Assembly: GCA_017557505.1 (NCBI GenBank) | Contig: JAFYYP010000013.1 | Coordinates: forward strand, 1-64,000 | Length of the DNA: 64,000 nt | Source: Bacillota bacterium | Lineage (GTDB): Bacteria > Bacillota > Clostridia > Peptostreptococcales > Anaerovoracaceae | Reading direction: 5' to 3' | Part shown: piece by piece, positions 50,525-59,488 of the stretch | How positions within the stretch are numbered: the first letter of the stretch is position 1 | How the letters are laid out: each line of letters begins with the position of its first letter | The notes under the pieces: model-generated | The model's database searches: none | Seen by the model: only the letters and a program-made list of their open reading frames with translations | What the model was told of the DNA's origin: nothing | Position numbers and translations under genes: made by a program

Positions 50525-51229
50525 CTACCACTCGATGTCTTCGACGGGAACGGGAGATTCGTTCAGATGCTGATCGACGATCGTGCCGCTGTTGACCCGG
50601 ATCACACGATCCGCCATCGCGGTCAGCGCGGAATTATGCGTGATGATGATGACGGTCATGCCGGTCTGCCGCGCCGTATCCTGCAGGATCTTCAGGATTG
50701 ATTTGCCGGTGACGTAGTCCAGCGCGCCTGTCGGTTCGTCGCAGAGCAGAAGTTTGGGATTTTTGGCAAGCGCGCGGGCGATCGCGACGCGCTGCTGCTC
50801 GCCGCCGGACAGCTGCGACGGAAAATTGTTCGCGCGCTGCGCAAGTCCCACGCGCGCCAGAACTTCGTCCGCGTCGATCGGGTCTTTGCAGATCTGAGCG
50901 GCCAGCTCGACGTTTTCGCGGGCGGTCAGATTCTGGATCAGATTATAGAACTGGAAAACGAAACCGATGTCGTAACGGCGGTAAGAAGTCATCCGCTTCT
51001 TGTCGTAGGAAGAGATCTCTTCGCCGTCGAGGAAGACCTTGCCGGACGTTAAAAGATCCATGCCGCCGAGGATATTCAGAAGCGTCGTTTTACCGGCGCC
51101 GGACGGGCCGACGATGATGCAGATCTCGCCCTTTTCGACCGTAAAACTTGCATTATAAAGCGCGGGGATCTCGACTTCCCCCATATGATAGATCTTGCTG
51201 ACGTTTTGGAATTCAATGAAATGATCCAT
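50525..51229 (-). CDS. ABC transporter ATP-binding protein (MacB/LolD-type)
   Basis: A 234-residue ABC ATPase. Walker [18 protein letters not shown], signature [19 protein letters not shown], Walker [13 protein letters not shown] and the switch His in IIITHNS are all present. The [19 protein letters not shown]-loop region is typical of the LolD/MacB/FtsE group that pairs with FtsX-like permeases, which the next gene encodes. Only a few bases separate them. No periplasmic-adaptor or sensor-kinase gene is near. Confidence 0.95.
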   Translation of the reverse strand: MDHFIEFQNVSKIYHMGEVEIPALYNASFTVEKGEICIIVGPSGAGKTTLLNILGGMDLLTSGKVFLDGEEISSYDKKRMTSYRRYDIGFVFQFYNLIQNLTARENVELAAQICKDPIDADEVLARVGLAQRANNFPSQLSGGEQQRVAIARALAKNPKLLLCDEPTGALDYVTGKSILKILQDTARQTGMTVIIITHNSALTAMADRVIRVNSGTIVDQHLNESPVPVEDIEW

Positions 51230-51231
51230 GA

Positions 51232-51450
51232 TCAGTGGTTCTTGTTTTTGCGTTTCTGTTCAGCCAATCTGGGATCGTCCGGGTCAACGACCTCGATGTT
51301 GTCGAGCTGCTGACGGAAACGGGCGCGGAAATCCTCGAGGAACTTCTCGCGCAGATGCGCCTGCTCGATGCGTTCTTCTTCCGTCAATCCGATCGTTTTC
51401 TTTTTATGTGCCAGTTCGTTGATCCTGGCGATCTCTGCGTCTGTTACCAT
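51232..51450 (-). CDS. DUF896/YnzC-family protein
   Basis: A 72-residue basic protein of the DUF896 (UPF0291, YnzC) family: VTDAEIARINELAHKKKTIGLTEEE followed by RIEQAHLREKFLEDFRARFRQQLDNIEVVDPDD. The Bacillus homologue YnzC forms a helical hairpin and lies near SOS genes; its function is unclear. The start at 51450 is chosen because the family begins here; an in-frame extension to 51498 adds residues with no similarity. It ends 2 bp before the ABC ATPase gene. Confidence 0.9.
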   Translation of the reverse strand: MVTDAEIARINELAHKKKTIGLTEEERIEQAHLREKFLEDFRARFRQQLDNIEVVDPDDPRLAEQKRKNKNH

Positions 51451-51511
51451 ATTCCGTACCTGACCTCTTTGGTCGCCACCCCTCGGTTTCTTTAACAATA
51501 TATTTTAGCAT

Positions 51512-51883
51512 TTATTCAGCTATGTATAAATACTCTTTTATCTTATTATAGGTCTTCTCTCCTATCCCTTTCACTTCCATGATCTCCTCGACACAGACGA
51601 AACCGCCGTACTTTGCCCGATAATCCAGAATGGCCTGTGCTTTGACAGGGCCGATGCCTTTGAGCATGCAGAGTTCATCCAATGTCGCGGTATTCAGATC
51701 GATACGGTCGTCTTCAGGCGCGGCCGGCAGAACGGTCTCGATCCTGGCCGGAGGATCTTCGTACAGCACAGGTACCTCTTCTGAAACGGCGCCGCTGCGG
51801 TAACTGTTGATGCTTCCTGCTGCAGCAGCGGCACAGAAAAGGATGAGCGCACTCGTACGTATCTTTGCCCAACTGATATCCAT
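51512..51883 (-). CDS. comEA: Short ComEA-like helix-hairpin-helix DNA-binding protein
   Basis: A 123-residue protein: an N-terminal membrane anchor ([14 protein letters not shown]), a linker of about 40 residues, and a C-terminal pair of helix-hairpin-helix motifs ([28 protein letters not shown] and [22 protein letters not shown]). This is the DNA-receptor domain of ComEA. The SLBB-like domain found between anchor and HhH in Bacillus ComEA is missing, so the protein is about half normal length. No comEB, comEC or pilin gene is nearby, so a role in competence is unproven. Confidence 0.85.
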   Translation of the reverse strand: MDISWAKIRTSALILFCAAAAAGSINSYRSGAVSEEVPVLYEDPPARIETVLPAAPEDDRIDLNTATLDELCMLKGIGPVKAQAILDYRAKYGGFVCVEEIMEVKGIGEKTYNKIKEYLYIAE

Positions 51884-51931
51884 TGTTGATTCTTTCCGCA
51901 GCGCCTATAGATTACCATATTTTAACAAAAG

Positions 51932-51950
51932 AAAAAAGACCTTGCGGTCT
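51932..51950 (-). terminator. Terminator after the YibE/F gene
   Basis: On the minus strand AGACC-GCAA-GGTCT is followed by a run of T (complement of the A-run 51932-51937). It lies 16 bp past the YibE/F stop codon. Confidence 0.75.
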
Positions 51951-51965
51951 CTTTTCGAATGATAT

Positions 51966-53414
51966 CTATTCTTTCTTTTCGTCCTTTTCTTCCAGTTGTT
52001 TGCCCAGGCCGGTCAGAATGCTTGTCCGCCTTTCTTTGAGCGCCTCCCCTTCGTAATAATAGCCGTTGAATTCGGAAGCGTCTTTCCTTCCGGGAGTTTT
52101 CTGTGAGACGTGCTTTTTCAGGTTTATGAGGGGGTCTTTCGGGATGATGGACTTGTGTTCGGGTTCGAGGATCGTCACGGGAGCGTTGGGATCGTAGTCG
52201 TTGCTCGGATCCTGCAGATTCTTTTCGAACTTCAGGAAGCTCTTATTCGTATACAGGAAACTGCAGATCAGCGATGTCAGCGGCATGGTCAGCAGGATAG
52301 CGGAAGAACCGATGAGCGCCTGCAGAAGCTCGACGATGATGTTCTCGCGGTTCAGCAGTTCGCGCATAGAACCTGAGTAAGTGATCAGCAGCAGAATTGT
52401 GCACAGCGACGAACCGATATAGGCCAGTACCAGCGTGTTTGCCATGGTGCCCATGACGTCCCTGCCGATCGTGATGCCGGACTGGTACAGTTCCCTGAAC
52501 GTCAGATTCGGCGCTCTGTAGTGCAGTTCGTGAAGCGATGAGGAAATATCCATCGCTACATCCATGACCGCGCCCATCGCGCCGATGACGATCATGCCGA
52601 AGATCAGAGACTTCAGGTCGATGACGACGCCGCTGTCGAGGTAGCCCAGATAGATCGAGTGTTCGTCGATGATACCGGTCAGGCGGAGCGCATGCTCAAA
52701 GATGAGCTCGAGGATCGCCGCAACAGCAACGCCGAACGTGCAGCCGAGGATCGTCGTCAGCGATTTTTCAGTCGCGCCTGTCGTTATGAGCAGCGTCATG
52801 ACGATAACGAAGATACAGGTCAGGCACGTCATGACGTACACGTTATACCCTGCCAGCACGGAAGGTACGAATACCATGAAGACAGCCATGCACGTGAACG
52901 CGAGCGAAATGAGGGTATTCAGGCCCTTGATGTGGCCGAAGAACAGCAGTGCGGCGCAGAACAGCAGCCCGAACCGTATCATGCCGTCAAGACGGTAAAA
53001 GCTTGCAAACACCCAATCCGCCTCGCCTTCCTTCGTGCCGTAATTGTAAAGGATGACTTTATCTCCTACGGACAGAGGCTGGTCCGGATCGAGCGTGTAA
53101 TTGTCATGGGTCTGCGCGCCGAGCACTTCCTGTCCCTTAAATTCGCCGGTCAGGATCTTCGCCTTGAAATAGATGCGGTCGTCCTGATATTCCAGGTCAT
53201 CTGAGATCGAATAGCTGGACGATTCTGTATTTTCAATGCTTGTGATGCGCGCTTTCTCCGCGTACATACCGTCCGCATTCAAAATATCCAGGTCCTTCGT
53301 GACGATCTTGTTCGCGCAAAAAATAATAAGAAGCGAGATCACGACCGTGACGACCCATACGACAAAGTTGCGGAATTTTGGAGTTGTTCTGTATCTTTTC
53401 TTGAATTCAGCCAT
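51966..53414 (-). CDS. YibE/F-family membrane protein
   Basis: A membrane protein of 482 residues in the YibE/F family. A first helix (FVVWVVTVVISLLIIFCA) precedes an extracellular ~110-residue domain, after which about seven further helices follow (for example FGLLFCAALLFFGHI, VYVMTCLTCIFVIVMTLLI, SLIFGMIVIGAMGAVMDVAMDISS). The cytoplasmic tail of ~90 residues is charged. The family role is unknown. ATG 53414 overlaps the end of the upstream gene by 8 bp and has AGGA nearby; an alternative ATG is at 53432. It ends with its own terminator. Confidence 0.85.
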   Translation of the reverse strand: MAEFKKRYRTTPKFRNFVVWVVTVVISLLIIFCANKIVTKDLDILNADGMYAEKARITSIENTESSSYSISDDLEYQDDRIYFKAKILTGEFKGQEVLGAQTHDNYTLDPDQPLSVGDKVILYNYGTKEGEADWVFASFYRLDGMIRFGLLFCAALLFFGHIKGLNTLISLAFTCMAVFMVFVPSVLAGYNVYVMTCLTCIFVIVMTLLITTGATEKSLTTILGCTFGVAVAAILELIFEHALRLTGIIDEHSIYLGYLDSGVVIDLKSLIFGMIVIGAMGAVMDVAMDISSSLHELHYRAPNLTFRELYQSGITIGRDVMGTMANTLVLAYIGSSLCTILLLITYSGSMRELLNRENIIVELLQALIGSSAILLTMPLTSLICSFLYTNKSFLKFEKNLQDPSNDYDPNAPVTILEPEHKSIIPKDPLINLKKHVSQKTPGRKDASEFNGYYYEGEALKERRTSILTGLGKQLEEKDEKKE

Positions 53415-54126
53415 TCTGATGTTCCTGTTCATAATACCGGGACAGCGGCACAAGGGTCTCGCCCCTGCGGGCAAACAGATCCTTGCGGGTCACGCGCAGA
53501 CTTTCCCTGTCGAACGCGGCACCGCTGAACGCGCATAGCGCTTCGAGCAGATTGACCGGGTTGAGCGTCTCGTTCGGCGCGCTGCGCAGCAGCATCGAAA
53601 CGGTGCTTCCCTCTTCGCTCTCGCGGATCAGTTCGATGCGGCCGATCCAGTTCTTGACTTCCTTCTCGACCATCTTCTTCGTCTTCTTGTCTTTCTTAAG
53701 AATGACGACTCTGTCCTGTATTATAAAACCATCAATGTTAAGATTCTGTGAAGCAGGCAAAAAAGCCTCGTAGAGGCTGCTTTCCGTGATGGAGGATGAA
53801 TTCCTCGACGAGTACGGAATCTCGCGGCAAAACGTAAATCTGATGCCTTCCGGGAGGGCCAGATTCATGCGGTCTACCAGGAAATCTGTTTCATAGGGCG
53901 TTTCCGTGTCCATTTCGAAATAATCCTGTTCCGTTTCGAAACCGAGAGACAGCGGATGAACGATGTTGATCTTTTCGTGCGGGTTGAACCCGTTGGAATA
54001 CGCAGGCACGATCCCTGCTCTTTTGATGCAGCGTTTGAACAGCCTCTGCAGGTCGAGATGCGAGATGAACCGCATGTTGCCCTTTTTGTAAAACCCGAAC
54101 AGGTAGCGGTGGAAACTATTCTGCAT
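53407..54126 (-). CDS. TIGR03936-family radical-SAM-associated protein (DUF2344)
   Basis: A 239-residue protein of the DUF2344/TIGR03936 family, which occurs next to, or fused with, the TIGR03960 radical SAM protein. Typical are the N-terminal LFGFYKKGNMRFISHLDLQRLFKRCIKRAGI, AYSNGFNPHEKINIVHPLSLGFET and the two-stranded core around LPEGIRFTFCREIP. No metal-binding motif is seen. It overlaps the 3' end of the radical SAM gene by 11 bp, so the two are translationally coupled and probably form one functional unit, of unknown reaction. Confidence 0.92.
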   Translation of the reverse strand: MQNSFHRYLFGFYKKGNMRFISHLDLQRLFKRCIKRAGIVPAYSNGFNPHEKINIVHPLSLGFETEQDYFEMDTETPYETDFLVDRMNLALPEGIRFTFCREIPYSSRNSSSITESSLYEAFLPASQNLNIDGFIIQDRVVILKKDKKTKKMVEKEVKNWIGRIELIRESEEGSTVSMLLRSAPNETLNPVNLLEALCAFSGAAFDRESLRVTRKDLFARRGETLVPLSRYYEQEHQNG

Positions 54127-55975
54127 AGATCCCTCCCCACCGGCATTCGGTATGCGCGTTGATCCCGCAACCGTTGCAGCCCAGACGGCAATCCGGCGTC
54201 GTAACAGCTGCCTGCGCTTTATTCCATTCGTCCTTGAAGAATTCCTTCGAGATGCCGCAGTCGATGATCTCCCAGGGCATGGGCATGTCCGGATCGATAT
54301 CGTTCAAAGCGAAGTACGATCCGTCGATGCCGTTTTCAGAAAGGGCCTGTTCCCAGGCATCCTGACGGAATCCCTCCGTCCAGGCATCGAACGCCGCTCC
54401 GAGTTCATAAGCGCGCAGCAGTGCGCCGGAAAGCTCCCTGCCGCCTCTTGCGAACACCGCTTCGAGCATGCTTGCGTAGCTGCCATGATAACGGAAATTG
54501 ACACCTTTGATCTTTCTCAGACGGTCCTTCAGGTAATAGTGTTTTTCTTCGAATTCTTCCGGCGTGTTCTGGCGGACCCACATGAAAGGCGTGTCCGGCT
54601 TGGGAACGAAGTTGGATACGGAAACTGAAACGCTGTAGCGACCTACCTTGCCGCCGTTGTGTTCCTTCGCTTTTTCCATGATGCGGCGCGCGAGGTCGAC
54701 AATGCCGTCCAGATCCTCGTATGTTTCTGTGGGCAGGCCCATCATGAAATACAGTTTCACGGACGTCCATCCCAGCGTGAAAGCCTGCTCGAGCGCTGTA
54801 AAGATATGCTCTTCTGTCACGTTCTTGTTAATGACGTCGCGCAGTCTCTGCGTGCCGGCTTCGGCGGCGAACGTCAGGCCGGTCTTGCGTACGCCCTGGA
54901 TCTCGTCCAGAACCTTGAAACTGAAGTTGTCCATACGCAGAGACGGCAGGGACAGACTCACCTGATGATCCTTGCAGTAACCCATCAGCTCCGTGACGAG
55001 CGGCTCGAATTTCGTATAATCCGATGTGGACAGCGACAGGAGCGACAGTTCGCCCTGCCCGCTGTTTTCGAGCTGGGTCTTGGCGATGTCGATCACCTTG
55101 TCTTCGCTGCGTTCCCGCACGGGCCGGTATACCATACCCGCCTGACAGAAACGGCAGCCTCTCGTGCATCCGCGGAACAGTTCTGCGACGGCTCTGTCGT
55201 GCACGACCTCAATGAGAGGAACGATGAGTTCTTTCGGAAAATCGACTTTGTCGATGTCATGAACGATCGCTTTCAGAATGCGGTCCGGCGCGCCGTCCCA
55301 TAGCTTCCGGTAACCGGCAAAGGCACCGTTTTCATCCGTGACAGGCTCGTAGAACCGAGGAATATAGACACCCTGCAGTTTCGCGATCTCCTTCAGAAAG
55401 TCGAGTTTTGTCCGCCCTGTTTCTTTGCATTCTTTCCGGATGCGGCAGACTTTGGGCAGAAGCTCTTCGCCGTCTCCCGCGAGAATGACGTCCATAAAGT
55501 CCGCGATGGGTTCCGCGTTGAACGCGCAGGGACCGCCGGCGATGACGATGGGATCGTCTTCCGCGCGGTCACAGGAAAGTGCAGGGATACCCGCGAGATC
55601 GAGCATGGCCAGAATATTTGTATAACTGAGTTCATACTGCAGCGTGAAACCGACAAAGTCCATCTCCTTCAGAGGTGTCTTCGTCTCCAGCGTAAACAGA
55701 GGAACACCGTTGTCTTTCATTGCGGCCATCATATCTCTGGCCGGCGTAAAACAGCGTTCGCAATATGTATGCTCGGTTGTATTCAGAAGATGGTACAGGA
55801 TGTTCAGCCCGAGATAGGACATGCCGATCTCGTACAGATCGGGAAAGCAGAAAGCAAAGCGCACGGTACCTTCGGCAGGCTCCCGCACAACACTGTGCAG
55901 TTCGCCTCCGATATACCGTGCCGGCTTTTCCACCTTTAGCAGCAGTCTATCCAGTTCGTTCTGAACGCTACTCAT
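54116..55975 (-). CDS. TIGR03960-family B12-binding-type radical SAM protein
   Basis: A 619-residue radical SAM enzyme. An N-terminal Rossmann domain of B12-binding type (about 40-190: FCFPDLYEIGMSYLGLNILYHLLN, IVIAGGPCAFNAEPIADFMDVILAGDGEE) precedes the radical SAM barrel with the cluster motif RGCTRGCRFCQAGM. The C-terminal end carries a second cysteine group (CRLGCNGCGINAHTEC) that could hold an auxiliary cluster. The N-terminal domain lacks an obvious DxHxxG cobalamin motif. The substrate of this widespread family is unknown. It overlaps obg by 8 bp and the DUF2344 gene by 11 bp. Confidence 0.93.
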   Translation of the reverse strand: MSSVQNELDRLLLKVEKPARYIGGELHSVVREPAEGTVRFAFCFPDLYEIGMSYLGLNILYHLLNTTEHTYCERCFTPARDMMAAMKDNGVPLFTLETKTPLKEMDFVGFTLQYELSYTNILAMLDLAGIPALSCDRAEDDPIVIAGGPCAFNAEPIADFMDVILAGDGEELLPKVCRIRKECKETGRTKLDFLKEIAKLQGVYIPRFYEPVTDENGAFAGYRKLWDGAPDRILKAIVHDIDKVDFPKELIVPLIEVVHDRAVAELFRGCTRGCRFCQAGMVYRPVRERSEDKVIDIAKTQLENSGQGELSLLSLSTSDYTKFEPLVTELMGYCKDHQVSLSLPSLRMDNFSFKVLDEIQGVRKTGLTFAAEAGTQRLRDVINKNVTEEHIFTALEQAFTLGWTSVKLYFMMGLPTETYEDLDGIVDLARRIMEKAKEHNGGKVGRYSVSVSVSNFVPKPDTPFMWVRQNTPEEFEEKHYYLKDRLRKIKGVNFRYHGSYASMLEAVFARGGRELSGALLRAYELGAAFDAWTEGFRQDAWEQALSENGIDGSYFALNDIDPDMPMPWEIIDCGISKEFFKDEWNKAQAAVTTPDCRLGCNGCGINAHTECRWGGIYAE

Positions 55976-57248
55976 CGTAATATTCGAAATCGTAATCGAT
56001 CACTGTGATCGTGTCGCCTTCTTCCAGACCCATGCCGAGCATCTGTTCGATCGCGCCGCTGTCTTCGATGTAGCGGTACAGATAACGCAAAGATCCCGCG
56101 TCGTTAAAGTTCGTGGAATTGAAGATCTTCTCAAGCTGTTTGCCCGTCACGAGGAAGCCGCCCTTCGGTTTTCTCTCAACATAGACGTTTCGGTAATCCG
56201 GATCGTCTTCCGGCGCCGTATCCTTGAAGAATACGGCCTGTTCTTCTTCCTCTTCTTCGACGGTCTGCAGCAGTTTGAATGCTGCGCGCAGCAGCTCGTC
56301 CACGCCTTCGTGGATCGGCGCGCTGCACGGATAGACGGGATAACCTTTGCTCTCCGCATAGGCTTTGAAATCTTCATATACCTCGTCATCCGCCATATCG
56401 ATCTTGTTGGCGCAGATGATCTGAGGTTTCTTCGCTAATTTTTCGCTATAGGAAGCGAGCTCAGCGTTGATCTTGTCGAAGTCTTCCTTCGGATCGCGGC
56501 CTTCGCTGCCCGACACGTCCACGACATGGATCAGAATGCGTGTGCGTTCGATATGCTTCAGAAAATCGAGACCAAGTCCCTGACCCTGAGAAGCGCCTTC
56601 GATCAGTCCGGGTATGTCGGCCATGACAAAACTGGAGTCGTACATCGAAACGACGCCCAGGTTCGGCGTGATGGTCGTAAAATGATAATTCGCGATCTTA
56701 GGGTTCGCGCTTGTGGAGACAGACAGCAGCGTGGATTTGCCGACGTTTGGATAACCTACGAGGCCTACGTCCGCAATCAGTTTTAACTCGAGCTCGATCG
56801 TGCGTTCTTTTGCAAAACCGCCCGCTTCGGCGAAATTCGGCGCCTGGCGTACGGAATTCTTGAACATGACGTTTCCCTTTCCGCCTCTGCCGCCTTTTGC
56901 CGCAACAAAGGACTGACCGTCTTCCTTCAGATCGGCCATGACGGCATCGCTATCGACGTCTCGTACAACGGTGCCGACAGGAACTTTGATGACGAGATCC
57001 GCGCCGTCCTTGCCGAACTGCTGGCGCCCTCTTCCGTCCTCTCCGTTCTCCGCTTCATATTTTCTTTTATACCGGAAATCCATCAGCGTGCGCAGATTGC
57101 GGTCGGCCAGGATGACGATATTGCCGCCCTTGCCGCCGTTTCCGCCGTCCGGACCTCCCTGCGGAATGTAGGGTTCTCTGCGGAAAGAAACAGAACCGTT
57201 TCCGCCCTTGCCGGATCTAATGGTGATCGTAGCTTTGTCAACAAACAT
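55968..57248 (-). CDS. obg: GTPase ObgE/CgtA
   Basis: Obg, 426 residues, a ribosome-assembly GTPase also linked to the stringent response. The glycine-rich OBG fold is at about 1-158 (KATITIRSGKGGNGSVSFRR, GGPDGGNGGKGGNIV). The G domain follows, with G1 GYPNVGKSTLLS, G3 DIPGLIEGASQG, G4 NKID and G5 CSAP. An OCT domain ends the protein. Start ATG 57248 is taken because AAGGTG lies just upstream and the family starts MFVDKA. It follows rpmA but is separated from it by a terminator-like hairpin. Confidence 0.96.
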   Translation of the reverse strand: MFVDKATITIRSGKGGNGSVSFRREPYIPQGGPDGGNGGKGGNIVILADRNLRTLMDFRYKRKYEAENGEDGRGRQQFGKDGADLVIKVPVGTVVRDVDSDAVMADLKEDGQSFVAAKGGRGGKGNVMFKNSVRQAPNFAEAGGFAKERTIELELKLIADVGLVGYPNVGKSTLLSVSTSANPKIANYHFTTITPNLGVVSMYDSSFVMADIPGLIEGASQGQGLGLDFLKHIERTRILIHVVDVSGSEGRDPKEDFDKINAELASYSEKLAKKPQIICANKIDMADDEVYEDFKAYAESKGYPVYPCSAPIHEGVDELLRAAFKLLQTVEEEEEEQAVFFKDTAPEDDPDYRNVYVERKPKGGFLVTGKQLEKIFNSTNFNDAGSLRYLYRYIEDSGAIEQMLGMGLEEGDTITVIDYDFEYYDE

Positions 57249-57265
57249 GATGCACCTTGATAAAT

Positions 57266-57295
57266 AAAACAAGGCCCCCGGGATCGCCGGAGGCC
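57266..57295 (-). terminator. Hairpin between rpmA and obg
   Basis: On the minus strand GGCCTCCGG (57295-57287) pairs with CCGGGGGCC (57281-57273, one G-T pair), followed by TTGTTTT. It probably ends most ribosomal-protein transcripts while letting some reach obg. Confidence 0.75.
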
Positions 57296-57305
57296 CTTTC
57301 GAGAA

Positions 57306-57566
57306 CTATGCTTCCTGAGAATAAACGCTGACCTGCTTGCGGGTCTTGTCTTTTCTCTCGAACTTGACGATGCCGTCCTGCTTTGCGTACAGGGTGTCGT
57401 CTCCGCCGATGCCTACGTTGTTTCCCGGGTGGATCTTCGTCCCTCTCTGGCGAACAAGAATGGAACCTGCGCTGACGAACTGGCCGTCGGCTCTCTTTAC
57501 TCCAAGACGCTTCGACTCGGAATCGCGGCCGTTCTTAGAGCTGCCTACACCTTTTTTACTTGCCAT
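57306..57566 (-). CDS. rpmA: 50S ribosomal protein L27
   Basis: L27, 86 residues, whose N-terminal tail reaches the peptidyl-transferase centre. The protein starts [24 protein letters not shown] directly at what is the mature N-terminus in other Bacillota, which normally make a longer precursor ending in FF or FA that is cut by the Prp protease. The Prp gene, usually placed between rplU and rpmA, is absent: only 23 bp separate the two genes. The C-terminal half is standard. Confidence 0.97.
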   Translation of the reverse strand: MASKKGVGSSKNGRDSESKRLGVKRADGQFVSAGSILVRQRGTKIHPGNNVGIGGDDTLYAKQDGIVKFERKDKTRKQVSVYSQEA

Positions 57567-57589
57567 AAGATTTTACCTCCGTTCCTTGT

Positions 57590-58099
57590 CTACTTGCTGA
57601 GAGCTGCCTCGATAGCGGCAATCATTTCTTCCTTCTTGAGCTTGGCGTCGACTTCGATGCCCTTCGCTGCTGCAAATTCAGCCAGCTCGCTCTTCTTCAT
57701 GGCCTTGAAGTCGACAGCCTCTTCGACTGCTTCCGCAACAACTTCCTCTGCCTTGGGGGCTTCGGGAGCCTTGGCCTTCGCTTCGCCGTTCAGAGAGATG
57801 CCATTGATCTTCAGTTCGGTGTAGGGCTGTCTGTGACCCTGCTTCTTGCGATAGTCCTTCTTAGCCTTGTACTTGAAGATGACGACCTTGTCTGCCTTGC
57901 CGTTTTCAACGACTTCAGCTTCTACGAATGCGCCTGCCACATAGGGTGCGCCGACCATGGTCTCGCCTTCACCGCCGATCACCAGGACCTTGTCCAGGGA
58001 TACGGTGCTGCCTGCTTCGGCATTCAGCTTCTCAACACGGATCTTGTCACCGGCGGATACGCGATACTGCTTTCCTCCGGTCATAACTACTGCATACAT
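57590..58099 (-). CDS. rplU: 50S ribosomal protein L21 with C-terminal SAP/Rho-N-like extension
   Basis: Residues 1 to about 103 are ordinary L21 ([20 protein letters not shown], then [16 protein letters not shown]). The protein then continues for about 65 residues: an Ala/Glu/Pro/Lys linker (about 106-130) and a helical module [20 protein letters not shown] plus [13 protein letters not shown] at 135-168 that resembles SAP, HeH or Rho N-terminal nucleic-acid-binding folds. ATG 58099 is the standard L21 start with GGAGG upstream. A consensus promoter and an 80-base leader, probably an L21 leader, precede it. Confidence 0.95.
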   Translation of the reverse strand: MYAVVMTGGKQYRVSAGDKIRVEKLNAEAGSTVSLDKVLVIGGEGETMVGAPYVAGAFVEAEVVENGKADKVVIFKYKAKKDYRKKQGHRQPYTELKINGISLNGEAKAKAPEAPKAEEVVAEAVEEAVDFKAMKKSELAEFAAAKGIEVDAKLKKEEMIAAIEAALSK

Positions 58100-58182
58100 G
58101 ATATTTTTACCTCCTCTATCCGGTCTCGCCATCGGGGGTGGTCTTAAAGACACTCGAAAATATACCCATTCAGAGCGGCAAC
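58100..58182 (-). promoter_or_regulatory. rplU 5' leader (possible L21 leader RNA)
   Basis: About 80 bases of untranslated RNA between the promoter and the rplU start. It contains GTCTT/AAGAC and a C-rich stretch before the ribosome site. Ribosomal-protein L21 leaders are known at this position in Bacillota; the match to that family was not tested. Confidence 0.4.
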
Positions 58183-58188
58183 GCAAAT

Positions 58189-58217
58189 ATTATACGAGGC
58201 AGGTAAAGCCATGTCAA
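58189..58217 (-). promoter_or_regulatory. Consensus promoter of rplU-rpmA
   Basis: Read on the minus strand: TTGACA (58217-58212), exactly 17 bp, TATAAT (58194-58189). This is a perfect sigma-70/sigma-A promoter, the best in the window, as expected for ribosomal proteins. Confidence 0.9.
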
Positions 58218-58241
58218 GCAATATTTTCAAATATTAATGTA

Positions 58242-58284
58242 CATTGTGCGGGTACTGTCATCTTTAGATGTCACCCGCACAATG
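58242..58284 (-). terminator. Long hairpin after recA
   Basis: CATTGTGCGGGT (58242-58253) and ACCCGCACAATG (58273-58284) form a 12-bp perfect stem with an inner CATC/GATG stem. It lies 9 bp past the recA stop but lacks a strong T-run on the minus strand. Confidence 0.55.
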
Positions 58285-58292
58285 AGACTCTT

Positions 58293-59366
58293 TTATTCTA
58301 TTACCACTCCATCAGCATCTACTTTGATGGAATCGGAATCGTCGATGAGCGTTTCGTCTTTCTTGGCGATGTACTTTTTACGGATCTGCTCTTCGAGCTT
58401 CGCCATCAGTTCAGGATGCTCATCCAGATAGGTTTTGACGTTCTCTCTGCCCTGTCCGATACGTTCGCCTGCGTAGCTGTACCAGGCGCCGCTCTTCTCG
58501 AGCAGGCCTGCGTCGACGGAACAGTCGAGCACGTCGCCGGCGCGGGAAATACCCTTACCGTACATGATGTCGAATTCCGTCATCTTGAACGGAGGAGCGA
58601 CCTTGTTCTTGACTACTTTCACTCTCGTGCGGTTGCCGACGATGGCGTCGCCGACCTTAATGGATTCGATGCGGCGCACGTCGAGGCGCATCGAACTGTA
58701 AAATTTCAGCGCTCTGCCGCCCGTCGTCGTCTCGGGATTGCCGAACATGACGCCGACCTTTTCTCTCAGCTGGTTGATGAAAATGCAGGTCGTGTTCGTC
58801 TTATTGATGACGCCCGTCAGCTTTCTGAGGGCCTGGGACATGAGCCTTGCCTGCAGACCGACGTGAGAATCGCCCATATCGCCCTGGATCTCGGCCTTGG
58901 GGACCAGCGCCGCCACGGAGTCGATGACCACCACGGAGATCGCGCCGGAACGTACGAGCATCTCGCAGATCTCAAGCGCGTCTTCGCCGGTATCCGGCTG
59001 CGAGACGAGCAGATCGTCAATGTCGACGCCGATGCCTTTCGCATAGATCGGATCCAGCGCGTGCTCTGCGTCGATGAACGCCGCTTTGCCGCCCTGCTTC
59101 TGCGATTCAGCGATAATGTGCAGCGCCAGCGTCGTCTTACCGGAAGACTCCGGGCCGAAGATCTCGATGATCCTGCCCTTCGGTACGCCGCCTACGCCGC
59201 AGGCGATATCCAGGCTGATGGATCCCGTCGGGATCGCTTCGATGTTAAGCCTTGCGTTTTCATCTCCGAGAGACATGATGGAGCCTTTGCCGAAGCGCTT
59301 GTCGATCTGCGCGATCGCGGCTTCCAGCGCCTTATCCCGTTCTGACTTGTTGATGTTCTCTGCCAT
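58293..59366 (-). CDS. recA: Recombinase RecA
   Basis: RecA, 357 residues, strand-exchange protein and coprotease for LexA. Signatures: [13 protein letters not shown], Walker [29 protein letters not shown], the L2-loop [22 protein letters not shown] with [14 protein letters not shown]. The C-terminal tail is acidic. A LexA box overlaps its promoter, consistent with SOS autoregulation. No RecX gene is adjacent. cinA, its frequent partner, lies upstream. Confidence 0.98.
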   Translation of the reverse strand: MAENINKSERDKALEAAIAQIDKRFGKGSIMSLGDENARLNIEAIPTGSISLDIACGVGGVPKGRIIEIFGPESSGKTTLALHIIAESQKQGGKAAFIDAEHALDPIYAKGIGVDIDDLLVSQPDTGEDALEICEMLVRSGAISVVVIDSVAALVPKAEIQGDMGDSHVGLQARLMSQALRKLTGVINKTNTTCIFINQLREKVGVMFGNPETTTGGRALKFYSSMRLDVRRIESIKVGDAIVGNRTRVKVVKNKVAPPFKMTEFDIMYGKGISRAGDVLDCSVDAGLLEKSGAWYSYAGERIGQGRENVKTYLDEHPELMAKLEEQIRKKYIAKKDETLIDDSDSIKVDADGVVIE

Positions 59367-59404
59367 CTATTTCATTCCTCCGTTCCGGTTCTTTTGTTGA
59401 ATAC

Positions 59405-59451
59405 GAACATTTGTTCTTTATCATTCTACCCTGAAACTGCTCCGCGGTCAA
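59405..59451 (-). promoter_or_regulatory. recA promoter with LexA box
   Basis: Read on the minus strand: TTGACC (59451-59446), 17 bp, TAGAAT (59428-59423), then the palindromic LexA box GAACAAATGTTC (59416-59405) just past the expected start site, about 39 bp before the ATG. Confidence 0.9.
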
Positions 59452-59488
59452 GCATTTTCAGCAAAAGAAATATACCAGATATTACCAT

